Part shown: in pieces, positions 47,572 to 58,189 of the stretch
Layout of the letters: the number at the start of each line of letters is the position of its first letter
Position numbering within the stretch: position 1 is the stretch's first letter
Assembly: GCA_038373885.1 (NCBI GenBank)
Contig: JAWZYV010019913.1
Span: forward strand, 546,001 to 610,000
Direction: 5' to 3'
Source of the DNA: Cheiracanthium punctorium
Lineage: Eukaryota > Arthropoda > Arachnida > Araneae > Cheiracanthiidae
Length of the DNA: 64,000 nt
The notes under the pieces: generated by a model
What the model saw: the letters and a program-made list of their open reading frames with translations, nothing else
What the model was told of the DNA's origin: nothing
The model's database searches: none
Program-made: the position numbers and the translations under genes

Positions 47572-47589
47572 TTGATCGCTGCTGCGCCA
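47572..47589 (-). promoter_or_regulatory. Primer-binding site of the LTR element
   Basis: In element sense, TGGCGCAGCAGCGATCAA begins immediately after the 5' LTR. TGG complements the CCA end of a tRNA. TGGCGCAG fits a serine-type tRNA end, but the following bases do not match one I can recall, so the primer is not assigned. Confidence 0.6.
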
Positions 47590-47920
47590 GTACGGGTTTT
47601 TTAGCTTCCTTTCAACAAAAGGCAAAGCAATTTATGAGACTTACATAAAAACCTTTATTACTCTAACATAAATCATACAATTCCAACGCCAGTTTTATCA
47701 GGCGTCCAAAACAAAAACAGTCCCAACAAAATTTTATATAAAACTAAATTAAATCTTTAGAATCCTCGCACCTCTCATTATTGTAACGTGCCCTCATTCT
47801 CAAGTACATATTTTATATTTCAGCTCGAGTCAAATTTCCCAGTTTTATTACCATGGAGTTTGGTGCGTTCGTTAGTTCATCATCACACAATCCGTTGATA
47901 ATATCGACGAAACTTTACTA
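47590..47920 (-). repeat. 5' LTR
   Basis: 331 bp, two differences from the 3' LTR. It carries the element promoter and polyadenylation functions by family rule. In element sense the first bases are TAGTAAAG. Confidence 0.92.
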
Positions 47921-47971
47921 GGGGAATTAAAATTTTTTTATTGTCTGCGGTTCCTGTTTAAACTTGACAAC

Positions 47972-48127
47972 CAGGGGCGCCCCGACACGGTAAGCAAGGT
48001 AAGCACTATATCGGGGCGCCGTCTTCGAAGGGGTGCCATTTCAAACTCAAAAATTGAGTAGAGCATAAAAGAGGGAGCCTTTTTTTACTTTTGCATGCTG
48101 AGGCCACGCACGCTAGGGACGCGCCTG
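47972..48127. mobile_element. CAGGGGCG-type element, relative of 63051-63704
   Basis: Begins CAGGGGCGCCCCGACACGG; shares CGGGGCGCCG-CTTCGAAGGGG and GAGCATAAAA blocks with 63051 onward. A possible right end is GGGACGCGCCTG. No matching target duplication, so the right boundary is uncertain. Confidence 0.5.
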
Positions 48128-48895
48128 CAATCAATAGCATTACGATATATAAACTTGATGCGTATTCCTTTTCCATTGACTACTGCTTCCTATGTATTTA
48201 AGTTTCTTAATAGTTTAACGAAGCAATTAACTTTCTATACTAACATGTGGTGGCAAACTTTGATATTTTTCAGTTAGACGGGTATAAATCCCGCCAACTA
48301 TTTTTTCTGAGAAACGTTTTAAGACTTCTTCTGAAACACTGTCGTTTCACAAAACAAAGCCCGTAATTTTAATCCGCATACAAATCAGTATTTAGATACA
48401 GAATTCAATACACGCAAAAATATCAATATACTAAAAAAAATTTGTATGCTTATTGGTTACATAATGGGGATTTGGGGGAAAAGTGTGGAGTTAAATTAAA
48501 GTACGAAATTAAATTAAACTTCCAAAATATGGAAAGGGATAAACAACTATGCACTGGAAATCGCTTTGGGTTTGTAAGCATTTCACATGCAGATCACAAG
48601 CAGATCACAATTATTTGACTATTTTACACTTGCTCGCGGATAACCGAAAAAAAAAAACCAAACCACTCATAGTCAAAGAATTCAAGAACTCTATTGGATA
48701 GTTATTGATTTCATTGTCATCATAGCAAATTATTTTATCGTAGCTATGGCGATATGTTCTCTATTTATGAGATATTCGATTAAGTCGGCATTAATAAAAG
48801 TTCAATCATCATTTTTAGGTTCTATTACAACTAATTTCAATATGTTATCTGAGATTACGTTTTCTGAAATATTTCCATGCACTTCATTAATAACA
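48128..48895. other. Unassigned AT-rich DNA
   Basis: No gene or terminus recognised. Confidence 0.4.
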
Positions 48896-48903
48896 TTATT
48901 TTC

Positions 48904-49075
48904 GGTACGTACGTATTATCCCGGCTGTCATTCCCGCCAAAATACTTTTTCGTCATATCTGATGGTAAATTGTTGCCAATAGTATTCCAAATCATCCATA
49001 ATTTCATGTATCCGGCATTTTTCTTGACGAAAAATTGCTCGTCTTTTCGGACCGCCAGGAGAATACGTAAGTACC
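48904..49075. mobile_element. MITE of the GGTACTTACG family, copy 2
   Basis: Left end GGTACGTACGTATTATCCC, right end the inverted GAATACGTAAGTACC, flanked by a perfect TTATTTTC duplication (48896-48903 and 49076-49083). 172 bp, interior alignable with copy 1. Confidence 0.9.
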
Positions 49076-49120
49076 TTATTTTCATTCCTTATTAATTGCT
49101 AAGGTATTTTTTCAGTAATA

Positions 49121-49322
49121 TTTTCGGAGAAAAGTTGCTTTAGCATACTGTGTGGCGGGAGGTAGCGAAGAAATTGTCGAATTGGCGCATTTATGTGGAG
49201 CTGTTCTTGGATTGCAACCTACCCTGTTGTTCAGTTCGTTTTCCCACAGCCTTAAAACATGGAATTTACCACACTTCGAGCAGTTATCAACCGTCAAAAA
49301 AAAAAAAAAAAAAAAAAAAAAA
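49121..49322 (+). other. Possible retrocopy fragment with poly(A) tail
   Basis: A continuous plus-strand frame (YFRRKVALAYCVAGGSEEI, then LAHLCGAVLGLQPTLLF and ending HFEQLSTV) runs straight into about 26 A residues (49297-49322). An open, protein-like stretch ending in poly(A) suggests a 3'-tailed reverse-transcribed insertion. No domain is recognised and no stop precedes the A tract, so it may equally be a chance frame beside a microsatellite. Confidence 0.25.
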
Positions 49323-49829
49323 ATCGCCAAGTACCGGGTAAAAGTACATTTTAGTCATTGGCGTTTCACCAAATTGGGAAATAATTTCACTTTTTGAAAA
49401 TTTTGCTGTAATACTATAACCCTATAGCACTGCTGAAACTTAATGTTTTTATTTCAAAATTGACACAACAATGAAACCATCGCTTGGCGCGATGCGCGAA
49501 ATACTTCATGCCAAATTACTTCTCTAATTTTTTATGGTGCATTAGCATATTACACAAAAATTTTAACATTCGCATAACCACCTTTATACGAACTTTGTGC
49601 CAATTTTTACTCTCATACGTTCACGCAATGTGCTGCAAAAGGGACACAAAGGCTTTCCTTAGCGTATTTATATATAAATAGATGTAAAATTAATTTGAGG
49701 TTAATTTAAATTAATTAAACAGTATGTTTGTGTATATAAACGTTTTTACAAATGAATTTTTGTGCCTTTCAGGATCCAATTCCGTCCCTGACGAGGAATT
49801 TCCCGATGTTTGTAATAGCAAGCAAGTGT

Positions 49830-50310
49830 GGCGGCAAGAGATCACCTCCGCGCACACAACACCCGGCAATTGAAGGCCGGTCGAATGGGTACTTTTTGGC
49901 CGAGCCGGATTGCGCCTCATTCTACCACCCATAAGTCCCTGGGTTCAAACCGAGCTCTCGCCACACGCTCTCTCTACATTGATGACCCGGACTACGAACA
50001 CGCATTCTCCTTCTCGCTAATAGCGACAGATGGAGCCAGCACCGACCTCGTCCATCTCTCGCTCGGCTCTTTCAAAGTCCGCAACGAGCAGCAGCGACCT
50101 CCCAAAAGTCCACAACAAGTGGCAGCGTTCCATAACGCTTGGAACATCGTTCACCAGCCTCCGACTGATAACCTCCGCGCACACAACACCTGGCAATTGA
50201 AGGCCAGTCGAATGGGGTACCTTTTGGCCGATCCGGATTGCGCCTCATTCTACCACCCATAAGTCCGTGGGTTCAACCCTAGCTGTCGCCACACGCTCTC
50301 TCTACACACA
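49830..50310 (+). mobile_element. Dimeric tRNA-derived SINE-like repeat
   Basis: Two homologous units 328 bp apart. Each has a TGGCCGAGCCGG-like A box (49897; TGGCCGATCCGG at 50225) and a B box GGGTTCAAACC (49941; GGGTTCAACCC at 50269), with the shared phrases CCTCCGCGCACACAACACC and TTGCGCCTCATTCTACCACC. The A box resembles that of serine/leucine-type tRNAs. GC content is well above the surroundings. Flanking duplications were not found; open frames across it are incidental. Confidence 0.68.
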
Positions 50311-51092
50311 TTTTCGCCAATCCCAGCCGTTTGTACCAATAGGTGCGTCTGAGCATGCTCGTGGAAATGGGAGTGCAGAAGCAGCGAAGGGCTTTAATGA
50401 TGCTGTCGCCATCTGTTCGTTTAAAATATAGTTAGTTTATTATAGTGATTATCCATATGAATTATTCATTGCTAATTTTAATGAAGCGTAATTTTAGTTA
50501 ATGAACATTAGTTTATTTCATAATGATCAAATAAAAATGACTAAAAATAAGATATATTGAAATGTTAATTTTATTACCAAATCTTCAATTTTGCTTTCGC
50601 TGATGAAAAATAAAAGCAAAAAAATGTTAAATTATAAATTCAATTGACATATGAAATATTTACAAATGAAACACATGAATGTAAATTAAGCCACTTTAAT
50701 GTAAATCTCTAAATTTTTTGCATTTTTTCTAAAAAATTTAGAAATATGTCAAGAGACTTTTTAAAAGTAGCTTTTAAAAATTTTTTTTATTTAAAGAAAT
50801 AAAACTTTAAATTGAATATATCATCGTGTATTGAAAAGCTTACTGAAGTTTTCCTATTTTAAAGTAGCTATTGAAAGTAATAAAACAGCAAATATACATG
50901 GTAATTGAAATAAGCATTTTCACTAATCAGTATAAACTGATATACTGGTATTTGTAAACTTGAATGTACGACAAGTTATTAAAAGTCATTTGATTAAAAT
51001 ACTTGTTTAAAATTTTAGTTAAGGCATTTTTTATTAAAAAAAAACCCCAATATTTCACATTATTATTTTCAGACTGATTTAAACTTTTTGCT
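50311..51092. other. Unassigned AT-rich DNA
   Basis: No gene seen. The first ~90 bp may be the tail of the SINE. Confidence 0.4.
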
Positions 51093-51166
51093 TTGCGGAC
51101 TGGGTTTGAACTAGGCACCTTCCGTCTCCCAATCGAGCGCGATCAGCTCGGCCACTGGTCAAGCAG
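51093..51166 (-). repeat. tRNA-like sequence, probably a SINE head
   Basis: Minus strand: A box CCAGTGGCCGAGCTGATCG and B box CCTAGTTCAAACCCA with tRNA-like spacing. Acceptor arms pair poorly and the anticodon stem is not convincing, so this is more likely a tRNA-derived SINE fragment than a working tRNA gene. Confidence 0.5.
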
Positions 51167-51450
51167 GATAATAATAATGAAATTTAAATTGTATATTGTC
51201 GGAACCAGTTGAGTACCCTGGGAGCTCGGTCTTTTTCAAAATTTTAGTTTCAAATATTTGTAATAAAAAATAACTCGGCTGTTCGAGCATCGTCAGAGGG
51301 AGACCCCCCTGAACCCCCGTAATTTTTTAGTTTCATTATTGCCATATTAAAACGATATTAATTGCCTACGTCATTTTATCTGTCATCTTTCGTGTATTTC
51401 GCCTGGTAACCTATGTTGAAATTTTTATGACTGCAACCTTTTTATAGAAA

Positions 51451-51632
51451 ATACATGTGGTGCATATTCTACAGCTTACGAAATGTTGTAACAATAGATT
51501 AAAGCTGTTGTGAACTAATAGTATTTAAATATATGTAAAATATACATGTGGTGCATATTCTACAGCTTACGAAATATTGTAACAATAGATTAAAGCTGTT
51601 GTGAACTAATAGTATTTAAATATATGTAAAAT
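51451..51632. repeat. Tandem duplication, 91-bp unit
   Basis: 51451-51541 and 51542-51632 are head-to-tail copies with one visible substitution (AAATGTTGT against AAATATTGT). A recent local duplication. Confidence 0.9.
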
Positions 51633-52482
51633 TATGTCGCTTTTTTGGGACACATTTTTTGGACAATATTCAATAAAGGGGGTGAGAGACAAAATGACAT
51701 AGTCATTAAAAAAGAAAAAAGTTATAAAAACGAGTCTTAATTAAAAAAAAAAAAAATTTACATTTTCATCTACGATTAGAACTTAAAATAATAAAAGATA
51801 GTTAGACTTGCTCATTTTATATCCAATTTTTTTGAGAGAAATAAAGTAAAATATTGAAATAAAGTCTTCAGAAAATTTTCTAAATGGTTTTCTAATTTGT
51901 TTAGTTTTAAAAACTACTCTTTCTCAATATATCCAAATATTTTTTAGGTATTAAGATATCAGACTGCGTAAAAAATCCTTGTTTTCTGAAAGTGTAATTC
52001 GCCCCTCCCCCTCCCCCTTATTTTGTAGGTTACACTAAACCGTTTTGTGTTTGTTTCTACAACTAGGGGCCAAGGCCCCCAGACTCGCTACGTTCGCTTT
52101 TCGTATGAGGCATTCGGCCCCTAATAACGCTTATTCGTAAAAAGGACATAATTTCAACAGACAAAACCCGAAGATTGGATCAGATAGAATGTTACTGAGC
52201 TACACATTGCTTGGTTCTTGCATGTTCATTGGTACATAAAAATTTAAACTTCACACTACAGTAGACCCCCTCCCCCTCATAACACTGAAGATATTTTGTT
52301 ATGGGAATCCGTGTTGTACGGGTCCTGAGCTATATTCCACCTGGAGTGCGGACTCCGCTTATAGTCGCTGGAAAAATTATTTGCACTCCTCAGAAACACA
52401 ATGATATTTAATGTTGCCATTCAAAAGTTATATTAATTAGGAGCTAAAGCATAATAAAATCAGAACATCTGTTTCAGCTGTA

Positions 52483-54186
52483 TCTATAATAATAAAAATG
52501 AATGTTTGTAAATCTGTCCGTCTGTATGCGTGCGGTTTCCAGACAAACCTACTGCACGCAGAACTCTGAAAATTTGAATATATAAGCCCATGAGTCCGAT
52601 AATGTGCACCTGAGAATCAGAATTTTAAAATTTTAATTACTCTTTTAATTATTAATTAAAAACCGTTTTCAGGATGCCATGCTCGGCGAGTTTCGCCAGC
52701 ATGATACTGTGAAACAAAATCGCATGCATTGGAAAACATGAAATGGCACGGAAATTTAGTCAGTTTTGCGCCAATCTATATCAATAAAAATGAATGTCTG
52801 AAAATCTGCATGCGTGCGATGTCCAGAAAAAACTACTGGACGCAGAACTCTAATAAATTCGAACATATGAGCCCATTCCTTCGGTAATGTACACCTGAGG
52901 CTCAGAATTTTGAAATTTTAATTACTTTTTAAATTATTAATTAAAAACCGATTTTAGATCGTCATGTTTGGCGAACTTTGGCCTCATGAAAAGATTTATG
53001 CTTGAAGTGAATGGTAACCGCAAAAGTAAAAAACCGTTTGTTACGTTGCCATGCTTGGCGAGTTTCGTCGGAATGCTACTATAAAACAAATCGTTTGCAT
53101 TTGAGAAGCATGAAATGGCACGAAAATTTCATCAGGTTTACGCCAAATCTATCTATCTCTATAATAATAAAAATGAATGTTTGTAAATCTGTCTGTGTGC
53201 GGTCTCCAGACAAATCTACTGCACACAGAACTCTGAAAATTTGAACATATAAGCCCATGAATGCCGATAATGTGCACCTGAGAATGAAAGAATTTAAAAA
53301 TTTTAATTACTTTCTTAATTATTAATTAAAAACTGTTCTTAAACGGAAATTTTTTTACCCTGTGTTACGAATTTTGGGAGCAACCCGCTGTTCTGGGGTT
53401 TAAAATAGTTTAAAATTCGTATTCTATGCGTTAAATAGTTAAATTTTGCTTTTTGTTGCATTGATATGTAATGTTCTGGAAATCTCGGGTTCTATGGGTC
53501 GTAGGTCTTCGAAAACCTAATTTTTGGGGACTTATTTTTGGCGCCAATTTTGGCGATATTTCGCCAAAACTCGCCAAGTTTGACGATTTTTCTGTCATTT
53601 GGCGCGTTTTTCCTAATGGGACCTTTTCATGAAATTTTTTATGGTACTTTTTATGGTATTTAATACGTTTAATGACCTAACATTTCCTAATTTTAAGAAA
53701 TTTAAATCGAAAATTGTGGATTTTACAAGATAATTTGCTTAATTGGATGAAATATTTAATAACTCCAGCAATTTTAATGCAAATTACACGATATTTCTGG
53801 GGGAAATATGTGACGGCCAAGGCAGTGAGTTGTCTTTAGTGGTGCGTTTGTAAGTACTTACCTGAAACTCTGGAACCATTATATGCACATTCTGTTATAC
53901 AATTGCGGCCTAGAGTACTTATCTGGAGTTGCAGTTTACATGTCAGCAGGGGCGTAGCCAAGGGGGGGGGGGTTAGGGGAGTCATAAACCCCCCCCATGA
54001 GAAATTTTTTGCCATACAAAATGTATATTCTTCACTATATTATCACACATATGTATACATATATATGAGTTGCAGCAGTCATAACCCCCCCCCCCATGAA
54101 AAATTTCTGGCTACGCCCCTGAATGTCAGATTTTGTAAATCGCATAATTTAAGGGGTTCACGGGCAACGCCGTGCGGGACTGCTAG
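52483..54186 (+). mobile_element. Non-autonomous Helitron H3 nested in H2
   Basis: Begins TCTATAATAATAAAAATGAA after A and ends with hairpin CACGG-GCAACG-CCGTG then CGGGACTGCTAG before T. The empty site is seen in H2 copy a. The 5' region is repeated about three times (52483, near 52786, near 53153: AATAAAAATGAATGT followed by TGTAAATCTG), suggesting internal duplication of 5' ends. A MITE (53947-54121) lies within it. No Rep/helicase. Confidence 0.85.
53947..54121. mobile_element. hAT-like MITE (CAGGGGCGTAGCCA family), copy 1
   Basis: Perfect 14-bp inverted ends CAGGGGCGTAGCCA / TGGCTACGCCCCTG; flanks CATGTCAG and AATGTCAG agree at 7 of 8. G- and C-runs lie just inside the ends, with a TATG-rich middle. 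Nested in Helitron H3, which is nested in H2. Confidence 0.85.
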
Positions 54187-55057
54187 TTTTTAATAATGTA
54201 AAACCTATTGGAAACCCTGCGAATTTGCCACCCATGGCGATTTTTCATTATTTGGCGACTTGCGTACATGTAACGTTAATAAAAGCTACGGAACAGATAG
54301 GAATTCTTGCCAGCAATGGCGACTTTTCATTATTTGGCGATTTACACATGCTCACAACCTATAATTACTGTTCATTTAAGGTTACCGGAAAACCGTTATC
54401 CATATTTTCATTTACATAATCGTTTGCAGATTGGCGTACTTAGCACCACGAATTATACCATCTCGTCGCGCTAGCAAATATCCAAAGTGTACTATAACTG
54501 CTATAATGGCATAGTTAACGCTGCCAAATATTTCTATTGGTAGCAAATAATCCAGCTGGACAGAGGCTTTAAAATAATCTGCATTTTAATTATTTTTCAT
54601 TTTCAAGATATTAGTTATTCTGTTTTGGAAAAACGAATAATCTTTCATTCTAAACTCCTGTTGTCTAAGCGAACTTACTATTTGAAAATTGTCAACTTGT
54701 GTAACACATTTTGAGTTACTTATTTCATATAGTTTTTATTTTGGCGTAAAATAGGCGTAATTCTAACTCATGTTTGTAAATTCAACGCGATTCTAGATAC
54801 TTGGAAACGCTTTGTTGCAAAGGAATGAATGCTTTTATGCCCAATCTGGCAACCATTATGTTTATTTTTCCAGTTTTTTATTAATATCTTCTAAAATAAT
54901 TCGATTTTCAAAATTTAAGTCAGCTTAGCAGGTTCCTCGGAATTTTTCGAATCTGTGGGCATCATAGTCGAAACTCAAATCCCCACGGTTTAGGAGGAGA
55001 TAGGCCAACAAATTTTGACAGCGCCAGCGGCCTTTACTTTTTTTTAGAATAGAGAGA

Positions 55058-56010
55058 TAACTAGATGATCACAGTTATACAAGAAATGATGAGCAGAAAG
55101 GTCAGAAATTTGTACAATATTAAAATCTTTAAACGCGTTTTCTGAAAAAGTGTTTAAAATATTGTTTTGGAATTTTTCCAGGATATTTTGATCATTACTA
55201 GCTGTGTTATGAAGCCGAATATAATATTTCTCTGTTTATTTATTGACTTTATTATGTGTAAGTTATTTTCGAGAGGTACTACATCTTTAGAATTGTATTT
55301 GTTTGCCATATTAAATTAACTTTAAGAAAACGTACACGGGGGGGGGGTGAAGGGGGGCGGAGCCCACACCTCTCGTGTAAAAGTTAATTAAATTTTACTA
55401 AACCAAACTTTTGTATATATGTGCAAGCTTGAAGTCTGTTTAAAAAATAATACTTTGCATTAAAAATATGTAAAAGTCATTAAAAATATTATAAGCAAAG
55501 TTAACGAGCGCGGATAATTTCTCATGAATTTGAGGATCGTTAAAATTGAAATCTACTTATATAATACGCCAACGTATGTGGTACCAAAATCGACTATATT
55601 TCTATGCTGGGAACGACAACAACTAGATGTAAACAGCTTAATAGCAATAACACACGCGCAAAAATCCAAATGAACAGTTCAATGACGTCAATGGAACCAA
55701 GCATATTCGTTACTGGTCACGCAGTAGCTAGATTGCAAAATAACAATGCATACGCAAAAAGCAAAATCTTTCGAATCTTTTCACAGCGAGTTTATCCGTC
55801 ATCTCCGATGTTTATCGGAGGTGACCGTTTATCGCACATTAAAAAAAAAAATCGCCTTGCAGTGGGCTGAAGCATATTTTAGCCATTTCCTGTTTCTTTT
55901 ATATTTTTTAAAACCAGGATACGCATTAAATAATGAACAGTACTATAAAATACCAGGTTGCTAACTTTGGTGCATTAACCCCGCAGCTTCTGCAAGTAAG
56001 TATTTCTGTA
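55058..56010. other. Unassigned DNA
   Basis: G-rich run near 55338-55365 followed by AGCCCACACC suggests another element end. No gene seen. Confidence 0.4.
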
Positions 56011-56018
56011 GGAATTTG

Positions 56019-56442
56019 CGTACTTACGTATTATGCCGGCGGTCCGCCAAGACGAGTGATTTTTCGCCGAGATAAATGCCGGACCCATGATATTATTGAT
56101 GATTACGAATACAATTGAAGGGTCCACGGGAAGAACGATTCGAGTCCAATACAGCTGATTTTCCAAAAATCGAAAGGCGCACGGGACTTTCATCATTCTT
56201 CCCCATGTAAACTGTATCTTTGGGCTATTTTTTCAGTGTATTCTCATCGTTCTTTCCCCTTATGGATTCGGATATTAATAGTGCCACTAATGAACAACAG
56301 AATGCAGTAGAAATCTCAACATTGACGAAAAGTGGACTCTCATCGTTCTTCTCGTGGACCCTTCAATTGGTAACAGTTTACCGGCACATCTTCTGAAAAA
56401 ATAATTTCGCGGGAATGACCGCTGGGATAATACGTAAGAACG
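56019..56442. mobile_element. MITE of the GGTACTTACG family, copy 3, with nested insert
   Basis: Ends CGTACTTACGTATTATGCC and GGGATAATACGTAAGAACG, flanked by a perfect GGAATTTG duplication (56011-56018 and 56443-56450). It is 424 bp long, but subtracting the nested element at 56117-56364 and its 4-bp duplication gives 172 bp, the length of copy 2. Confidence 0.88.
56117..56364. mobile_element. TIR element nested in a MITE
   Basis: Inverted ends GAAGGGTCCACGGGAAGAAC and, at the right, GTTCTTCTCGTGGACCCTTC, flanked by AATT on each side (56113-56116, 56365-56368). 248 bp. CATCATTCTTCCCC / CATCGTTCTTTCCCC repeats occur inside. Superfamily not assigned. Confidence 0.78.
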
Positions 56443-56450
56443 GGAATTTG

Positions 56451-58189
56451 TACAGCATGCTATCACCCAATACAGTATTTTTATAATAATTTTTAGAATG
56501 GAATTGTGGCTTTTCATACATCTTGCAATGCTAGTACTTGGCTTTGCCCCCCTTGGATGATGGCCAACCCATGGCCACCATCTGCTTTTATCATAACACT
56601 CAAAATTTGTAGCAACCCTAACCTAAATGAATTAAGTGGAAAATACTGTTAAAACGAAGAAACACGATTTTCGTTAAAATGAGTCCCATAATATGGCCAA
56701 CACTACACTGAGCATATAGAGCAGTATAGTACGGAAGCTTTCGCAGATACTGTATTTCACACGCAACAAAATAATTCCACAGGCTAAAATTCAGTGGTAT
56801 TCTCGAGGAAAATCATTCCTCAATGAAGAACTGACACACAGCATTCGAAGACAAGCTTATAAAAACAAGCGAATGACCTCTTCAAAAGCGCGTAAAATAA
56901 CGAAGCGCAGCTCAGGTTTCTCTGCTCACACGACAGAAGACAATCTGCAGACTGACACTGGGTGTGTTCTGCGCCGTAATCTCTAGCAGTCTCTCAAAGA
57001 CTCTCTTCCATAAAACTCCCAATCGAACGCGAACCTTGATAGCAAGTAGAAATGCAATTGAATAATACTAGTCTATCACGTAATACTAATGCAGGAAAAC
57101 AAACATTACAGGGCCCATTAGCAAAATCGCGTTAAATGTCCAAAATGCGGCCAAGCTCGGCAACTTTTTGGCGAAATATCGCCAAATTTCACGCCTAAAA
57201 TGTCCCCGAAAGGGAAGTCAGCTAATCTCTAGAGCCAATTTTCCTCGAGAAATACAAAAAGCTCTATGTTACGCAATGGGGAAACCAAAAACTTCCAAGC
57301 TCACGTCCTAACCGATTTTGATGCAGTAAATAGAAAATTTTAATTATATGACGCATAGAATACGAATTTTAGACTATGTTTAACCTCTGGGGAGGGTAGA
57401 ACAAACCAGAAACTCTTAACACTGCACCCTTCCCAAGGACTGCACGTACCGGGCATCTTTGGTCAGGAGGTCGCACAAAAATTTACAATACAACATTTAA
57501 CGATAGGTCTAAACAACATAATTTAAGCAGGTAATCAGTAAACGCGGTAAGCAAATGCACATTAATAAATGAATAATAGAGATAATAAACGAATACACAT
57601 TAATAAACACAAATATGTTACAAATATGCATACTAAATATGGCGTAAGTACTGAGGTGGGTGGTTACCTGGCGTAAGTACTGAGGTGGGTGGTACTCTCT
57701 TTACCTGAAGTCTTATTGACGACAGGTGTGCGCACTTGTTAGAATATTATGCTAATCAAAGCTCACCACCTGAAAGGGGAATAACCAAGAACCCTTTTCA
57801 CATGTTCGAAATGGGACAATTTCCCCTTTCCGTCTCAAATGGGAGCGCCTCAAACAGTACTAAACGCAACAGGCCAAAGTCGTCTTAAGCATTTACCAAT
57901 TTTAGCAAATTAGAATGAATTGGCCAACACTCTTGACTTTTCCGACGTCATTGATCATTTTAGTCAGAAGAAAGCTCGAAGACTCCTAAATAGTCTTATT
58001 TCGTAGTCAGTGTCTGTGACTGAAATAGATTATAATTTTGTTTTTAGTAACTACTTTTATTTCAATCTCTTAGTGTGTTAAATAAATATACTTCTTAAAA
58101 TCTTTTCAGGTGTATTTTTATCCTTTAGTCTTCACGATACAACGTAATTTGTATACTGAACAGATTTAATTAACAACTTTACATTACAA
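56451..58189. other. Unassigned DNA
   Basis: Includes a 29-bp tandem duplication (57641-57698) and TTTGGCGAAATATCGCCAAA-like palindromic phrases near 57166-57186. No gene seen. Confidence 0.4.
57641..57698. repeat. 29-bp direct tandem duplication
   Basis: GGCGTAAGTACTGAGGTGGG followed by TGGT occurs twice, head to tail. Confidence 0.85.

Larger units (their letters stand above)
42435..47920 (-). mobile_element. Young Ty3/Gypsy-type LTR retrotransposon with PR-IN-RT-RH order
   Basis: Two 331-bp LTRs (42435-42765 and 47590-47920) differ at only two positions, and a GGGGA duplication flanks them. Between them on the minus strand are gag (47542-46244), protease plus integrase (46243-44198) and reverse transcriptase plus RNase H (44345-43002). 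There is no envelope gene. The domains are Ty3/Gypsy-like in sequence, but integrase precedes reverse transcriptase as in Ty1/Copia, the arrangement known for Gmr1-type elements. The near-identical LTRs indicate recent insertion, yet the RT contains small indels, so this copy is probably not autonomous unless those are sequencing errors. Confidence 0.95.
52063..55057 (-). mobile_element. Non-autonomous Helitron H2, copy b, interrupted
   Basis: Same termini as 29824-31139: minus-strand TCTCTCTATTCT start at 55057 and hairpin plus CTAG end at 52063. It is split by a younger Helitron at 52483-54186; the two halves rejoin the sequence of copy a at CAGCTGTA / GTAAAACCTATTGG. Small differences, including lack of the 28-bp hairpin found in copy a near 31060. 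Confidence 0.85.

Noticed and set aside
49828..50262. 144-codon plus-strand frame
   Set aside because: Lies across the dimeric SINE, where GC content lengthens chance frames; no recognised domain.
51093..51166. tRNA gene on the minus strand
   Set aside because: Boxes A and B are present, but acceptor and anticodon stems do not pair convincingly; treated as a SINE head.
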